Assembly (NCBI RefSeq): GCF_009827435.1
Contig: NZ_WTYM01000058.1
Span: 178,276 to 242,275, forward strand
DNA length: 64,000 nt
Source: Croceibacterium salegens
GTDB taxonomy: Bacteria; Pseudomonadota; Alphaproteobacteria; Sphingomonadales; Sphingomonadaceae
Direction: 5' to 3'
Positions within the stretch are counted from its first letter, which is position 1. Each line of letters starts with the position of its first letter. Below are positions 8,176-16,646 of the stretch, piece after piece. The translations under genes were made by a program, and so were the position numbers. The notes below the pieces were generated by a model. That model worked only from the letters and a program-made list of their open reading frames with translations. It was not told the DNA's origin and did no database searches.

Positions 8176-8757
8176 ATGAAAGTCGCCGTCGTCGATGAAA
8201 GCGCTGCCCGTGCCTCGATCATCGTCGAGGGGCTGGCGGAGCTTGCCGGGTGCGAGCTTTTCGTCCTCACCGACCGCAGGGGCCTTCTCTCCGAAATCGA
8301 GAAGATCGCCCCCGATATCGTCCTGATCGACCTCGGCAACCCGTCGCGCGACGTCCTCGAGGAATACTTCGTCGTCAGCCGGGCGCTGGCCCGCCCGATC
8401 GCCATGTTCGTCGACGAGAGCGACGACGATGCGATCGCCGCCTCGATCGACGCCGGGGTCTCCGCCTACGTCGTCGACGGTCTCTCTGCCAACCGCATCC
8501 GGCCCCTGCTCGACCTTGCGGTGCGGCGCTTCAACGCCTTCGCCCGGCTCCAGACCGACCTTGCCGAGGCCAAGGGCAAGCTCGCCGAGCGCGACACGGT
8601 CGACCGGGCGAAGCGCATCCTGATGGACAGCAAGAAGGTGACCGAGCCCGAGGCCTATGGCGAGCTTCGCCGCAAGGCGATGTCGTCGAACAAGCGCATA
8701 TTCGAAATAGCGGAAGCCGTTGTAACGGCACACGAACTCATGGGGGGAGCGGAATGA
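8176..8757 (+). CDS. nasT: Nitrate-responsive antiterminator NasT (ANTAR domain)
   Basis: The protein (193 residues from the ATG at 8176) has a receiver-like N-terminal domain with the phosphoacceptor-position Asp-52 (IVLIDLGNP) and a coiled linker. The C-terminal ANTAR RNA-binding domain spans about residues 135-190, with DRAKRILMDSKKVTEPEAYGELRRKA. NasT proteins bind paired hairpins in nas leader mRNAs and prevent termination when nitrate is present. The next gene encodes its sensor partner NasS. An upstream GTG at 8161 would add five residues but falls inside the conserved box, so I prefer the ATG, although its ribosome binding site is weak. Its probable targets are the two leaders in this window. 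Confidence 0.92.
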   Translation: MKVAVVDESAARASIIVEGLAELAGCELFVLTDRRGLLSEIEKIAPDIVLIDLGNPSRDVLEEYFVVSRALARPIAMFVDESDDDAIAASIDAGVSAYVVDGLSANRIRPLLDLAVRRFNAFARLQTDLAEAKGKLAERDTVDRAKRILMDSKKVTEPEAYGELRRKAMSSNKRIFEIAEAVVTAHELMGGAE

Positions 8758-8770
8758 AGGGGCGGGCAAC

Positions 8771-9979
8771 GTGAGCGAGCAACTGACGATCGGCTTCCTG
8801 CCGCTGGTCGATGCGTGCCTGCCCATCCTGGCGCACGAGCATGGCTTCGCGAAGGAGGAAGGACTGCACCTGACCTTCGTGCGCGACGTCAGCTGGGCGA
8901 CGGTGCTCGACCGCTTGCTCTATGGGCACACCGACGCAGCGCACCTCGTCGCGCCGCTTGCAATCGCCACGACGCTGGGCAGGGGCCGCCCGGCCCAGCC
9001 GCTGTCCGCGCCTTTCGTCCTCGGGCTCAACGGCAATGCCGTGACGCTGTCGAGCGAGCTCGCGGCCAGGGTCGTCACTCCCGGCCTGTTCGGCGATCCC
9101 AGGGCGTGCGGCGAAGAGCTTCGGGTGGAAGCGGCTGCGGCGCTGGAGCGCGGCCGCAAGCTGCGCTTCGGCGTCGTGCACCGCTATTCGAGCCACAACT
9201 ACAAGCTGCGCTACTGGCTGGCAGCGAGCGGAATCAGGCCCGACGAGGACGTCGAGATCGTCACCGTTGCGCCGCCGTTCGTCGCCGATGCGCTGGGGAC
9301 GGGCGAGATCGACGGCGCCTGTGTCGGCGAGCCGTGGAACAGCGTCTGCGTGGAACGCGGCGTGGGTACGATCGTCCTCGCTACGGCGCAGATCTGGCGG
9401 CGCGGGGTGGAGAAGGTCCTGGCAATGCGCGAGCCGGTGCTCGAAGCCAAGCGGCCGCAGGTGGAAGCGCTGATCCGCGCCATGCGCAAGGCGGGCAGGC
9501 ACTTCATCAATTCGCAAACCTGGGACGACAGCGCCGAAATCCTGGCGCGCCCGGAGTACCTCGGCGCCGATGCCGCGCTGATCTACCGGTCGATCGCCGA
9601 CCGGCTGATCCTGACGCCCGGCGGCCGGCCGGTTCACTACCCCGACTTCATGTTCCAGCACAGCGAGGCGGCGAACTTCCCGTGGGTCAGCCAGGCGCAG
9701 TGGCTCTACTCGCAGATGGTCCGCTGGGACCACCTCGAATTCTCGTCCGAAGATGCCGAGACGGCCGCCCGCGTCTTCCGTCCTGACGTATACCGCAGTG
9801 CACTAAAAGGGACCGGCGATGCCTTGCCGGGGGCAAATTCCAAGGTCGAGGGCAGCCTCGACCAGCCGATGCAGGTGAGCACCCAGCAGGGCACCATCAC
9901 CTTGTCTCCCAATGCTTTTTTCGACGGAAGCAGTTTCGATCCGGCGCGCATCGAGGACTATCTGGACGGCCTGCCATAG
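8771..9979 (+). CDS. nasS: Cytoplasmic nitrate sensor NasS (NrtA-like)
   Basis: This 402-residue protein is homologous to the periplasmic nitrate-binding protein NrtA encoded just downstream. Shared segments include NGNAVTLSSE, SHNYKLRYWLAASGI and CVGEPWN. It has no signal peptide, so it should stay in the cytoplasm, as NasS does. In known NasS-NasT systems NasS holds NasT when nitrate is absent and releases it on nitrate binding. The GTG start at 8771 is 14 bases after the nasT stop, giving a nasTS operon. Presence of a cytosolic and an exported paralogue side by side supports the sensor assignment. Confidence 0.92.
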   Translation: MSEQLTIGFLPLVDACLPILAHEHGFAKEEGLHLTFVRDVSWATVLDRLLYGHTDAAHLVAPLAIATTLGRGRPAQPLSAPFVLGLNGNAVTLSSELAARVVTPGLFGDPRACGEELRVEAAAALERGRKLRFGVVHRYSSHNYKLRYWLAASGIRPDEDVEIVTVAPPFVADALGTGEIDGACVGEPWNSVCVERGVGTIVLATAQIWRRGVEKVLAMREPVLEAKRPQVEALIRAMRKAGRHFINSQTWDDSAEILARPEYLGADAALIYRSIADRLILTPGGRPVHYPDFMFQHSEAANFPWVSQAQWLYSQMVRWDHLEFSSEDAETAARVFRPDVYRSALKGTGDALPGANSKVEGSLDQPMQVSTQQGTITLSPNAFFDGSSFDPARIEDYLDGLP

Positions 9980-9990
9980 ACAAAAATCTA

Positions 9991-10199
9991 TGCTGCAATG
10001 CAAAAACCCCTTTACCGCGGCTGCCCGAATCAGTTATTTCCCTGCCTCGAACGGAGCGTCGCACCCGCTGATGGGTGATCACCCGGCCCTCCATTCTGTT
10101 TCAACATTGCGTGGCAACGTAGCCGCCCGATCTGACCCCCAAACGGGTCGAATCGAGGCGGTTTTTTGCGTTGTCCGCTCGAGACCGGAGTGACGAGCG
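9991..10199 (+). promoter_or_regulatory. NasT-responsive leader of the nrt operon
   Basis: This untranslated leader begins with the box TGCTGCAATGCAAAAA (CTGC-AAT-GCA core at 9993-10002). CGAATCAGTTA follows 33 bases after the box core. A hairpin at 10062-10077 (CACCC, loop GCTGAT, GGGTG) comes next, then the conserved GTGGCAACG at 10111 and an intrinsic terminator. All these elements recur at the same offsets in the leader at 18889. ANTAR proteins recognise hexaloop hairpins of this kind, so this is the expected NasT target for nrtA. The first loop base is G where A is usual. Confidence 0.85.
10123..10167 (+). terminator. Intrinsic terminator inside the nrt leader (attenuator)
   Basis: CCGCC at 10123-10127 pairs with GGCGG at 10157-10161. 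Internal pairs CGAT/ATCG and GACCC/GGGTC extend the stem, and six T residues follow. It stands 33 bp before the nrtA start, so transcription would stop before the operon unless NasT acts. Confidence 0.88.
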
Positions 10200-11639
10200 A
10201 TGACGGGATTTGGGGGATCGGCGGTTGGACGCAGGCAGGCCATCGCGGCGCTGGGGGCGGTCGCTTTCAGCCTGGCACTTGCCGGCTGCGGCAGCAGCAG
10301 CGACACCGGCACAAGCGGTGAAACCGTCGCCGCAGCGAACCTCGACGGGGCGATCGAAAAGCCCAATATCAAGCTCGGCTTCATCAAGCTCACCGACATG
10401 GCCCCGCTGGCCATCGCCAAGGAAAAGGGCTTCTTCGCCGAGGAAGGCCTCAACGTCGAACTCGAACCACAGGCCAACTGGAAGGTCCTGCTCGACGGGG
10501 TCATCGGCGGCCAGCTCGACGGCGCGCACATGCTCGCCGGGCAGCCGCTGGCGGCAACCATCGGCTACGGAACCAAGGCCGACCTCATCGCCCCGCTCAG
10601 CCTCGACCTCAACGGCAACGCGATCACGCTGTCCAACAAGGTCTGGGCGATGATCGAACCCGACCTGCCCAAGGAGGGGGGCAAGCCCGTCCACCCGATC
10701 TCCGCATCGCATCTCAAGCCGGTGGTCGCCAGCTACAAGCAGCAAGGCAAGCAGTTCAAGATGGGCATGGTCTTCCCGGTCAGCACCCACAACTACGAAC
10801 TGCGCTACTGGCTCGCCGCGGGCGGACTGAACCCGGGCTTCTACACCAATGGCGACGTCGCCGGCACGGTGGCCGCCGACGTGCCGCTCTCGGTCACTCC
10901 GCCGCCGCAGATGCCGGCGACGCTCGAGGCCGGTACGATCGACGGCTACTGCGTCGGCGAGCCGTGGAATCAGGCTGCTGTTCACAAGAAGATCGGCGTC
11001 CCGGTCATCACCGACGACGAGATCTGGCACGACAACCCCGAGAAGGTTTTTGGCCTGCGCAAGGACTTCGCCGAAAAGTATCCGGCGACCACCGCGGCGA
11101 TTCTGCGCGCGCTCATCAAGGCGCAGCAGTGGCTCGATGCCGACGGCGGCGCCAACCGGGCCGAGGCCGTCAAGATCCTCAGCCAGCCGAACTATGTCGG
11201 TGCCGACGCGGATGTGATCGCCGCGAGCATGACCGGCAAGTTCACCTTCGCGCCGGGCGACACACGCGACGCCAAGGGCTTCAACATCTTCTTCGACAAG
11301 TACGCCGGTTACCCGTTCTACTCCGACGCCGTCTGGTACCTCACCCAGATGCGCCGTTGGGGCCAGATCGCCGACGACAAGACCGACCAGTGGTATTTCG
11401 ACACCGCCAAGGCCGTCTATCGCCCGGACCTCTACCTCGCCGCCGCCAAGAAGCTGGTCGCCGATGGCGCCATCCCCGCCGCTTCGGTGCCCGAGACCGA
11501 CGGGTTCCGCGCCCCGCAGGGCGGCTTCATCGACGGTGTGACCTACGACGCCAAGGCGCCCAACGCTTACCTCGCCAAGTTCGCGATCGGCCTCAAGCAG
11601 GGCCAGCGCGTCACCGCCTCGGGCGTCAGCGGCAGCTGA
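10200..11639 (+). CDS. nrtA: Nitrate ABC transporter substrate-binding lipoprotein
   Basis: The protein (479 residues) is an NrtA/CynA-type periplasmic binding protein. Its N-terminus has twin arginines (GRRQAIAALGA, residues 10-20) and a lipobox LAGC with Cys-30, so it is probably a Tat-exported lipoprotein anchored on the outer face of the inner membrane. Family hallmarks include NGNAITLSNKVW, THNYELRYWLAAGGL and GYCVGEPWN. It would deliver nitrate (or nitrite; cyanate is a related possibility given cynS downstream) to NrtB. It is the first gene after the attenuated leader. Confidence 0.93.
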   Translation: MTGFGGSAVGRRQAIAALGAVAFSLALAGCGSSSDTGTSGETVAAANLDGAIEKPNIKLGFIKLTDMAPLAIAKEKGFFAEEGLNVELEPQANWKVLLDGVIGGQLDGAHMLAGQPLAATIGYGTKADLIAPLSLDLNGNAITLSNKVWAMIEPDLPKEGGKPVHPISASHLKPVVASYKQQGKQFKMGMVFPVSTHNYELRYWLAAGGLNPGFYTNGDVAGTVAADVPLSVTPPPQMPATLEAGTIDGYCVGEPWNQAAVHKKIGVPVITDDEIWHDNPEKVFGLRKDFAEKYPATTAAILRALIKAQQWLDADGGANRAEAVKILSQPNYVGADADVIAASMTGKFTFAPGDTRDAKGFNIFFDKYAGYPFYSDAVWYLTQMRRWGQIADDKTDQWYFDTAKAVYRPDLYLAAAKKLVADGAIPAASVPETDGFRAPQGGFIDGVTYDAKAPNAYLAKFAIGLKQGQRVTASGVSGS

Positions 11640-11668
11640 TGTCCGAGGGACTGGACAGGAGTTCTACC

Positions 11669-12724
11669 ATGGCAACCGCCTTTGCAGATTTGCAGCCCGA
11701 CGAGACCACGCCGCAGGTAACGGCAACGGTCCCAACCGGAGCTGCCCCGGTGCCCGAAACCGCGGCCACTCCGGCCAAGGGCAAAGCCAGTCCCGTAGCC
11801 GCAAGGATCGCCGGAATGGCCAAGGCCCTGGTCGCCCCGCTGATCGGGATCGCCGCCTTCCTGGCGCTCTGGGCCGTGTTGGCGCCGCAGGTCGATACCT
11901 CGCTCGGTGCCTTGCCGGGGCCGGTGGAAGTCGCCGAGCAGGGCAGTGCGCTTTACGACGAGTGGTCCGCCGCGAGGGAAGCCAAGGCGGAATTCTACGC
12001 CCAGCAGGATGCCAGCAACGCCGCGGCCATCGCCGCCGGAAATCCGGCCGGGGTGCGCGATTTCGAATATGCCGGGCCGCCGACATTCCTCGACCAGATC
12101 TTCACCTCGCTGAAGACGGTGGCGCTGGGCTTCGTGCTGGCGACGCTCGTGGCGGTGCCGATCGGCCTGGTCTGCGGCCTCTCGCCGCTGGTGAACGCCG
12201 CGATCAACCCGCTGGTGCAGATCATGAAGCCGGTCAGTCCGCTGGCCTGGCTGCCGATCGTGACGATGGTCATCTCGGCGATGATCACCAGCGCCGACCC
12301 GCTCCTGCCCAAGGCCTTCGTGATCTCGGCGCTGGTCGTCATGCTCTGTTCGCTCTGGCCGACGCTGATCAATACGGCGGTCGGCGCCAGCAGCATCGAC
12401 AAGGACCTGCTCAACGTCGGCCGCGTGCTCCGGCTCGGCTGGTTCGCCAAGCTGACGCGGCTGATCCTGCCGTCTTCGCTGCCCTACATCTTCACCGGCA
12501 TGCGCCTCTCGCTCGGCGTGGGTTGGATGGTGCTGATCGCAGCGGAAATGCTCGCCCAGAACCCCGGCCTCGGCAAGTTCGTGTGGGACGAGTTCCAGAA
12601 CGGATCGAGCCAGTCGCTCGCCCGCATCATGTTCGCGGTGGTCGTCATCGGCTTCATCGGCTTCGCGCTCGACCGGCTGATGATGTTCCTCCAGGCGCTC
12701 GCCTCCAAGAACCACACGGTGTGA
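11669..12724 (+). CDS. nrtB: Nitrate ABC transporter permease
   Basis: This 351-residue inner-membrane protein has a Pro/Ala-rich cytoplasmic N-terminus, a first hydrophobic segment at about 50-70, a periplasmic loop with many charged residues and then the permease core of about five membrane segments. The sequence EMLAQNPGLGKFVWDEFQNG corresponds to the cytoplasmic coupling loop of NrtB/SsuC-type permeases. The ATG at 11669 follows AGGAG. An alternative ATG at 11639, overlapping the nrtA stop, would add ten residues. It forms the channel for the substrate bound by NrtA, driven by the fused ATPase encoded next. Confidence 0.9.
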   Translation: MATAFADLQPDETTPQVTATVPTGAAPVPETAATPAKGKASPVAARIAGMAKALVAPLIGIAAFLALWAVLAPQVDTSLGALPGPVEVAEQGSALYDEWSAAREAKAEFYAQQDASNAAAIAAGNPAGVRDFEYAGPPTFLDQIFTSLKTVALGFVLATLVAVPIGLVCGLSPLVNAAINPLVQIMKPVSPLAWLPIVTMVISAMITSADPLLPKAFVISALVVMLCSLWPTLINTAVGASSIDKDLLNVGRVLRLGWFAKLTRLILPSSLPYIFTGMRLSLGVGWMVLIAAEMLAQNPGLGKFVWDEFQNGSSQSLARIMFAVVVIGFIGFALDRLMMFLQALASKNHTV

Positions 12725-12726
12725 CC

Positions 12727-14394
12727 ATGGACCAGCCGATCCTCTCGCTGCGCGGCGTCGCCAAGTCCTACGGGGACACCAATGTCCTCGACGGCATCGA
12801 TCTCGACGTGGCCGAAGGCGAATTCGTCGCCATCCTCGGCTTCTCGGGAGCGGGCAAGACCACGCTGATCAACGCCATCGCCGGGCTCGTCGCGCCCGAC
12901 GCGGGCGAGATCCTGCTAAAGGGCAAGGCGGTCAGCGAGCCGGGCAAGGACCGGGGGCTGGTGTTTCAGTCCTACTCGCTGTTCCCCTGGCTCACCGTGC
13001 AGCAGAACATCGCGCTGGCGGTCGATGCGGTTCACAGGGATCGCAGCCGGGCCGAGCGCGCCGCGCTGGTGAAGCAGAAGGTCGAACTGGTCGGGCTCGG
13101 CCACGCTATGGAACGCAAGCCGGCGCAGCTCTCCGGCGGGATGCGCCAGCGCGTGGCGGTCGCACGGGCCCTCGCCATGGAGCCGGAAATCCTGCTCATG
13201 GACGAGCCGCTCTCGGCGCTCGACGCGCTGACCCGCGCCAAGCTGCAGGACGAGATCGAGCGCATCCGCAAGGAGGAAGGGCGGACCATCGTCCTCGTCA
13301 CGAACGATGTCGATGAAGCGCTTCTTCTTGCCGATCGGGTCGCTGTTCTGACGCCGGCGCCCGCTGCAACGATAGGTCAGGTGTTCGACGTCGACGTCGC
13401 CCGGCCGCGCGACCGCGAAGCCGTCAACGACGACCTCCATTTCCAGGCGCTGCGCAAGCGCATCGTCTCCTATCTCGGCTCGCTCAACGCCGAGGCGGGA
13501 ACGGTCGGCGAAAGTTCGGTCGACCTGCCCAACGTCACCCCGCTAGACCTTGCGCCGCCGCCCCAGGCCTACCGCGAGGCGGCACAAAGCGCGGTCACGG
13601 ATCGCTATCTCGAGTTCTTCAAGCTCGACAAGGTCTACCCGACGCCGATTGGGCCGCTGAAGGTCGTCGAGGACTTCAACCTGCTGATGGACAGGGGTGA
13701 GTTCGTCTCGCTGATCGGCCACTCGGGTTGCGGCAAGTCGACCGTGCTGACCATGGCAGCCGGCCTCAACGAGATCAGCGGCGGGGGCATCGTGCTCGAC
13801 AACCGCGAGATCGACATCGCCGGGCCGGACAAGGCGGTGGTCTTCCAGGCCCCGAGCCTGATGCCCTGGCTGACAGCGCGGCAGAACGTCGCGCTTGGCG
13901 TCGAGCGGGTCTATCCGCACGCCTCGAAGGCCGAGCGCCGCGACATCGTCGATTACTACCTCGACCGGGTCGGGCTGGGCGACGCGAAGGAGCGGATGGC
14001 GGCGGAAATGTCGAACGGCATGCGCCAGCGCGTCGGCATCGCCCGTGCCTTCGCCCTGTCGCCGCGGCTGCTGCTGCTCGACGAACCCTTCGGCATGCTC
14101 GACAGCCTGACCCGCTGGGACCTGCAGGACGTGCTGGTCGAGACCTGGAACCGCACCAAGGTCACCGCGATCATGGTCACCCACGACGTTGACGAAGCGA
14201 TCCTGCTGGCTGACCGGGTCGTGATGATGACCAACGGGCCGAACGCCACGATCGGCAAGATTCTTAAGGTTGACCTGCCGCGTCCGCGCGACCGCAAGGC
14301 GTTGCTCGACCATCCGAAGTTCTACCAATACCGGCAGGAGGTCCTGCACTTCCTGGCGGAATACGATCACGGTCCGTCGGCTAAGGCCGCCTGA
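12727..14394 (+). CDS. Fused double ABC ATPase of the nitrate transporter
   Basis: This 555-residue protein carries two complete ABC nucleotide-binding domains in one chain, equivalent to NrtC plus NrtD. Domain 1 (about 1-250) has Walker A GFSGAGKTT (38-46), signature LSGGM (135-139) and Walker B ending Glu-160, but Asn-193 (VTNDVDEA) where the H-loop His is expected. Domain 2 (about 290-550) has Walker A GHSGCGKST (331-339), a modified signature MSNGM (428-432), Walker B Glu-453 and a normal His-486 (VTHDVDEA). It begins three bases after the nrtB stop. The departures in the two halves would place both changes at the same ATP site. Confidence 0.92.
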   Translation: MDQPILSLRGVAKSYGDTNVLDGIDLDVAEGEFVAILGFSGAGKTTLINAIAGLVAPDAGEILLKGKAVSEPGKDRGLVFQSYSLFPWLTVQQNIALAVDAVHRDRSRAERAALVKQKVELVGLGHAMERKPAQLSGGMRQRVAVARALAMEPEILLMDEPLSALDALTRAKLQDEIERIRKEEGRTIVLVTNDVDEALLLADRVAVLTPAPAATIGQVFDVDVARPRDREAVNDDLHFQALRKRIVSYLGSLNAEAGTVGESSVDLPNVTPLDLAPPPQAYREAAQSAVTDRYLEFFKLDKVYPTPIGPLKVVEDFNLLMDRGEFVSLIGHSGCGKSTVLTMAAGLNEISGGGIVLDNREIDIAGPDKAVVFQAPSLMPWLTARQNVALGVERVYPHASKAERRDIVDYYLDRVGLGDAKERMAAEMSNGMRQRVGIARAFALSPRLLLLDEPFGMLDSLTRWDLQDVLVETWNRTKVTAIMVTHDVDEAILLADRVVMMTNGPNATIGKILKVDLPRPRDRKALLDHPKFYQYRQEVLHFLAEYDHGPSAKAA

Positions 14395-14448
14395 CGCTCT
14401 GGGAGGGGCCGGGGCGGCAGAGGGGCCGTACCCGCGAAAACGACATCG

Positions 14449-14461
14449 CCGGATTATCCGG
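14449..14461. promoter_or_regulatory. 13-bp palindrome in the nrtCD-porin gap
   Basis: CCGGAT-T-ATCCGG is a perfect palindrome in the 142-bp gap before the porin gene. It may be an operator or a short mRNA stem. The rest of the gap is G-rich and shows no clear promoter or terminator. Confidence 0.3.
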
Positions 14462-14536
14462 TTCCAACGGCGGGCAATGGCGCTCGCTTCTTGCCGAGGA
14501 GGCCCAGGAGGGTCTCCCGAACAGGGATCTGCGCCA

Positions 14537-15745
14537 ATGAAAATCGCCTTCAGCCTGCTTGCCGCCACAGCGACCGTCGCCTTCGCCACCCCGGCTTTTG
14601 CCAAGGACGGGGACCCGGTCGAGATCGCCGACGACGTCACCCTCGACCTGACGCTCGATGCGCGCCTGCGCTACGAAACGGTCGATCAGGCGAGCGCCGT
14701 CAACGATGCCGAGGCGCTGACCCTGCGCCTACGTTTCGGCGGATCGATCAAGGTCTCGAACTTCTCGGTCCTCGCCGAAGCGGAAACCACTCGCGCCTTC
14801 CAGTCGGACTACAACGACACCCTGCCGTTCAATGGACTGGAGCCGTTCCCGATCGTCGCCGACCCGGAGAGTTTCGAGCTCAACCGCGCGCAAGTCTCGT
14901 GGATGAAGGACGGCACCGGCGTCACGATCGGCCGCCAGCGCATCATCCTCGACAATGCCCGTTTCGTCGGCAACGTCGGCTGGCGGCAGAACGAGCAGAC
15001 CTTCGACGCCGTGCGCGGGCAGGCGAAGATCGGGCCGGTCACGCTCGATGCGACCTATTCGGATTCGCAGCGCACGATTTTCGGCGCCGATAGCCCGAAC
15101 GAGCATTTCGACGGCGACATCGTGCTGCTCAACGCCGGGGCCAAGGTCGACATCCTCGACATCAAGGCCTTCGCTTACCTGATCGACTACGACACCCGGC
15201 TCGCCTTCTCGAGCCAGACTTACGGCGTGCTCGCCAAGGCGGCGATCCCGATAGGCAGCTTCAAGCTCAACGCTACGGCGAGCTATGCCAGCCAGTCGGA
15301 CTATGGCGCCAACCCGGTCAGCTACACGACCGACTATTTCAACGCCGAGCTCGGCGGTACGCTGGCCGGCATCACGCTCGGCGCGGGCTACGAGGAGCTT
15401 GGCAGCGATGGCGTCGCCTCGTTCCAGACCCCGCTCGCCACGCTCCATGCCTTCAACGGCTGGGCCGACCTGTTCCTGACCACCCCCGCCGCGGGCCTGC
15501 GCGACTACTACGCCAAGGCGGGCACGGCGGTGAAGGTGAAAGGCCTGACCGTCTTCAATGCGGCGGTGGTCTACCATCAGTTCGACAGCGCCTTTGGCGG
15601 TCTCGACTACGGCAGCGAGTGGGACGCCTCGTTCGGCTTCAAGGTCGGTCCGGTCGCCCTGCTGGCGAAGTACGCGGACTTCAACTCCAGCGGGTTCGCA
15701 TCCGACACGCAAAAATTCTGGCTCCAAGCCGAATACAGCTTCTGA
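14537..15745 (+). CDS. Alginate_exp-type outer-membrane porin
   Basis: The protein (402 residues) starts with a Sec signal peptide (residues 1-22, ending PAFAKD). It then shows alternating amphipathic strands and ends in aromatic EYSF, the C-terminal Phe typical of outer-membrane barrels. Its pattern fits the alginate-export (AlgE-like) porin family. Placed between the nitrate ABC transporter and the nitrite channel, it most likely lets nitrate or nitrite cross the outer membrane. Transport specificity cannot be told from the sequence. Confidence 0.85.
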   Translation: MKIAFSLLAATATVAFATPAFAKDGDPVEIADDVTLDLTLDARLRYETVDQASAVNDAEALTLRLRFGGSIKVSNFSVLAEAETTRAFQSDYNDTLPFNGLEPFPIVADPESFELNRAQVSWMKDGTGVTIGRQRIILDNARFVGNVGWRQNEQTFDAVRGQAKIGPVTLDATYSDSQRTIFGADSPNEHFDGDIVLLNAGAKVDILDIKAFAYLIDYDTRLAFSSQTYGVLAKAAIPIGSFKLNATASYASQSDYGANPVSYTTDYFNAELGGTLAGITLGAGYEELGSDGVASFQTPLATLHAFNGWADLFLTTPAAGLRDYYAKAGTAVKVKGLTVFNAAVVYHQFDSAFGGLDYGSEWDASFGFKVGPVALLAKYADFNSSGFASDTQKFWLQAEYSF

Positions 15746-15760
15746 GAAAGGGGAATCATC

Positions 15761-16591
15761 ATGGCATATCTTGCGCCTAGCGAATTTGTTTCGAAGCTCG
15801 TCGATGCGGGCGAATCCAAGATCTTCATGTCGACCAAGGACACGCTGATCCGCGCGTACATGGCCGGCGCGACACTGGCCCTGGCGGCGGCCTTTGCCGT
15901 CACGATCAACGTCCAGACCGGCCAGCCGCTGGCCGGCGCGGTGCTGTTCCCAGTCGGTTTCTGCCTGCTCTACCTGCTGGGGTACGACCTGCTTACCGGC
16001 GTCTTCGTGCTGTGCCCGCTGGCGGTGTGGGACAAACGTCCCGGCTGCACCTGGGGCGGGGTCCTGCGCAACTGGGGGCTGGTGTTCGTCGGCAACTTCG
16101 CCGGGGCGCTGACCACGGCGGTGATGATGGCGATCTACTTCACCTATGGTTTCCAGACCGAACCGAGCGAAGTCGGCGCCAAGCTGGCCGGTATCGGCGT
16201 CGCCCGTACGCTCGGTTACGAGCAGTACGGCTGGGCCGGCTGGATGACGATCTTCGTGCGCGGCATGCTGTGCAACTGGATGGTTTCGACCGGTGTCGTG
16301 GGCGCGCAGGTCTCGACCAGCGTCTCGGGCAAGGTCCTCGCCATGTGGATGCCGATCATGCTGTTCTTCTACATGGTCTTCGAGCACTCGATCGTGAACA
16401 TGTTCCTGTTCCCGACGGCGCTGATGATGGGCGGCGGCTTCACCATCGGCGACTACTTCTGGTGGAACGAAATCCCGACCGTTCTCGGCAACCTGGTCGG
16501 CGGCGTCACCTTCACCGGGCTGATGCTCTATTCGACGCACTACAAGACCTCGAAGAGCCGCAAGCCGGCGGCCCTCAAGGTCACGGCCTGA
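15761..16591 (+). CDS. nirC: Formate/nitrite transporter family channel
   Basis: This 276-residue protein has the six-helix architecture of the FNT family. Recognisable features are the first membrane segment AGATLALAAAFAVTI, the internal repeat RGMLCNWMVSTGVV and the fifth-helix region FFYMVFEHSIVNMFLFP, whose His lies in the pore in FocA/NirC. It likely moves nitrite across the inner membrane, either importing it or preventing its build-up. It lies 15 bases after the porin stop, within the nrt operon. Confidence 0.92.
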   Translation: MAYLAPSEFVSKLVDAGESKIFMSTKDTLIRAYMAGATLALAAAFAVTINVQTGQPLAGAVLFPVGFCLLYLLGYDLLTGVFVLCPLAVWDKRPGCTWGGVLRNWGLVFVGNFAGALTTAVMMAIYFTYGFQTEPSEVGAKLAGIGVARTLGYEQYGWAGWMTIFVRGMLCNWMVSTGVVGAQVSTSVSGKVLAMWMPIMLFFYMVFEHSIVNMFLFPTALMMGGGFTIGDYFWWNEIPTVLGNLVGGVTFTGLMLYSTHYKTSKSRKPAALKVTA

Positions 16592-16646
16592 ACGAGGCAG
16601 GAGGAAGGGCGGCCGGCGATGAACCGGCCGCCCGCCACCCGGCATC

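Noticed and set aside
9980-10020. Sigma-54 promoter (GG-N10-GC) before the nrt leader
   Set aside because: The -24/-12 pattern with GG and GC at proper spacing is not present around the conserved TGCTGCARTGCA box, nor before nirB.
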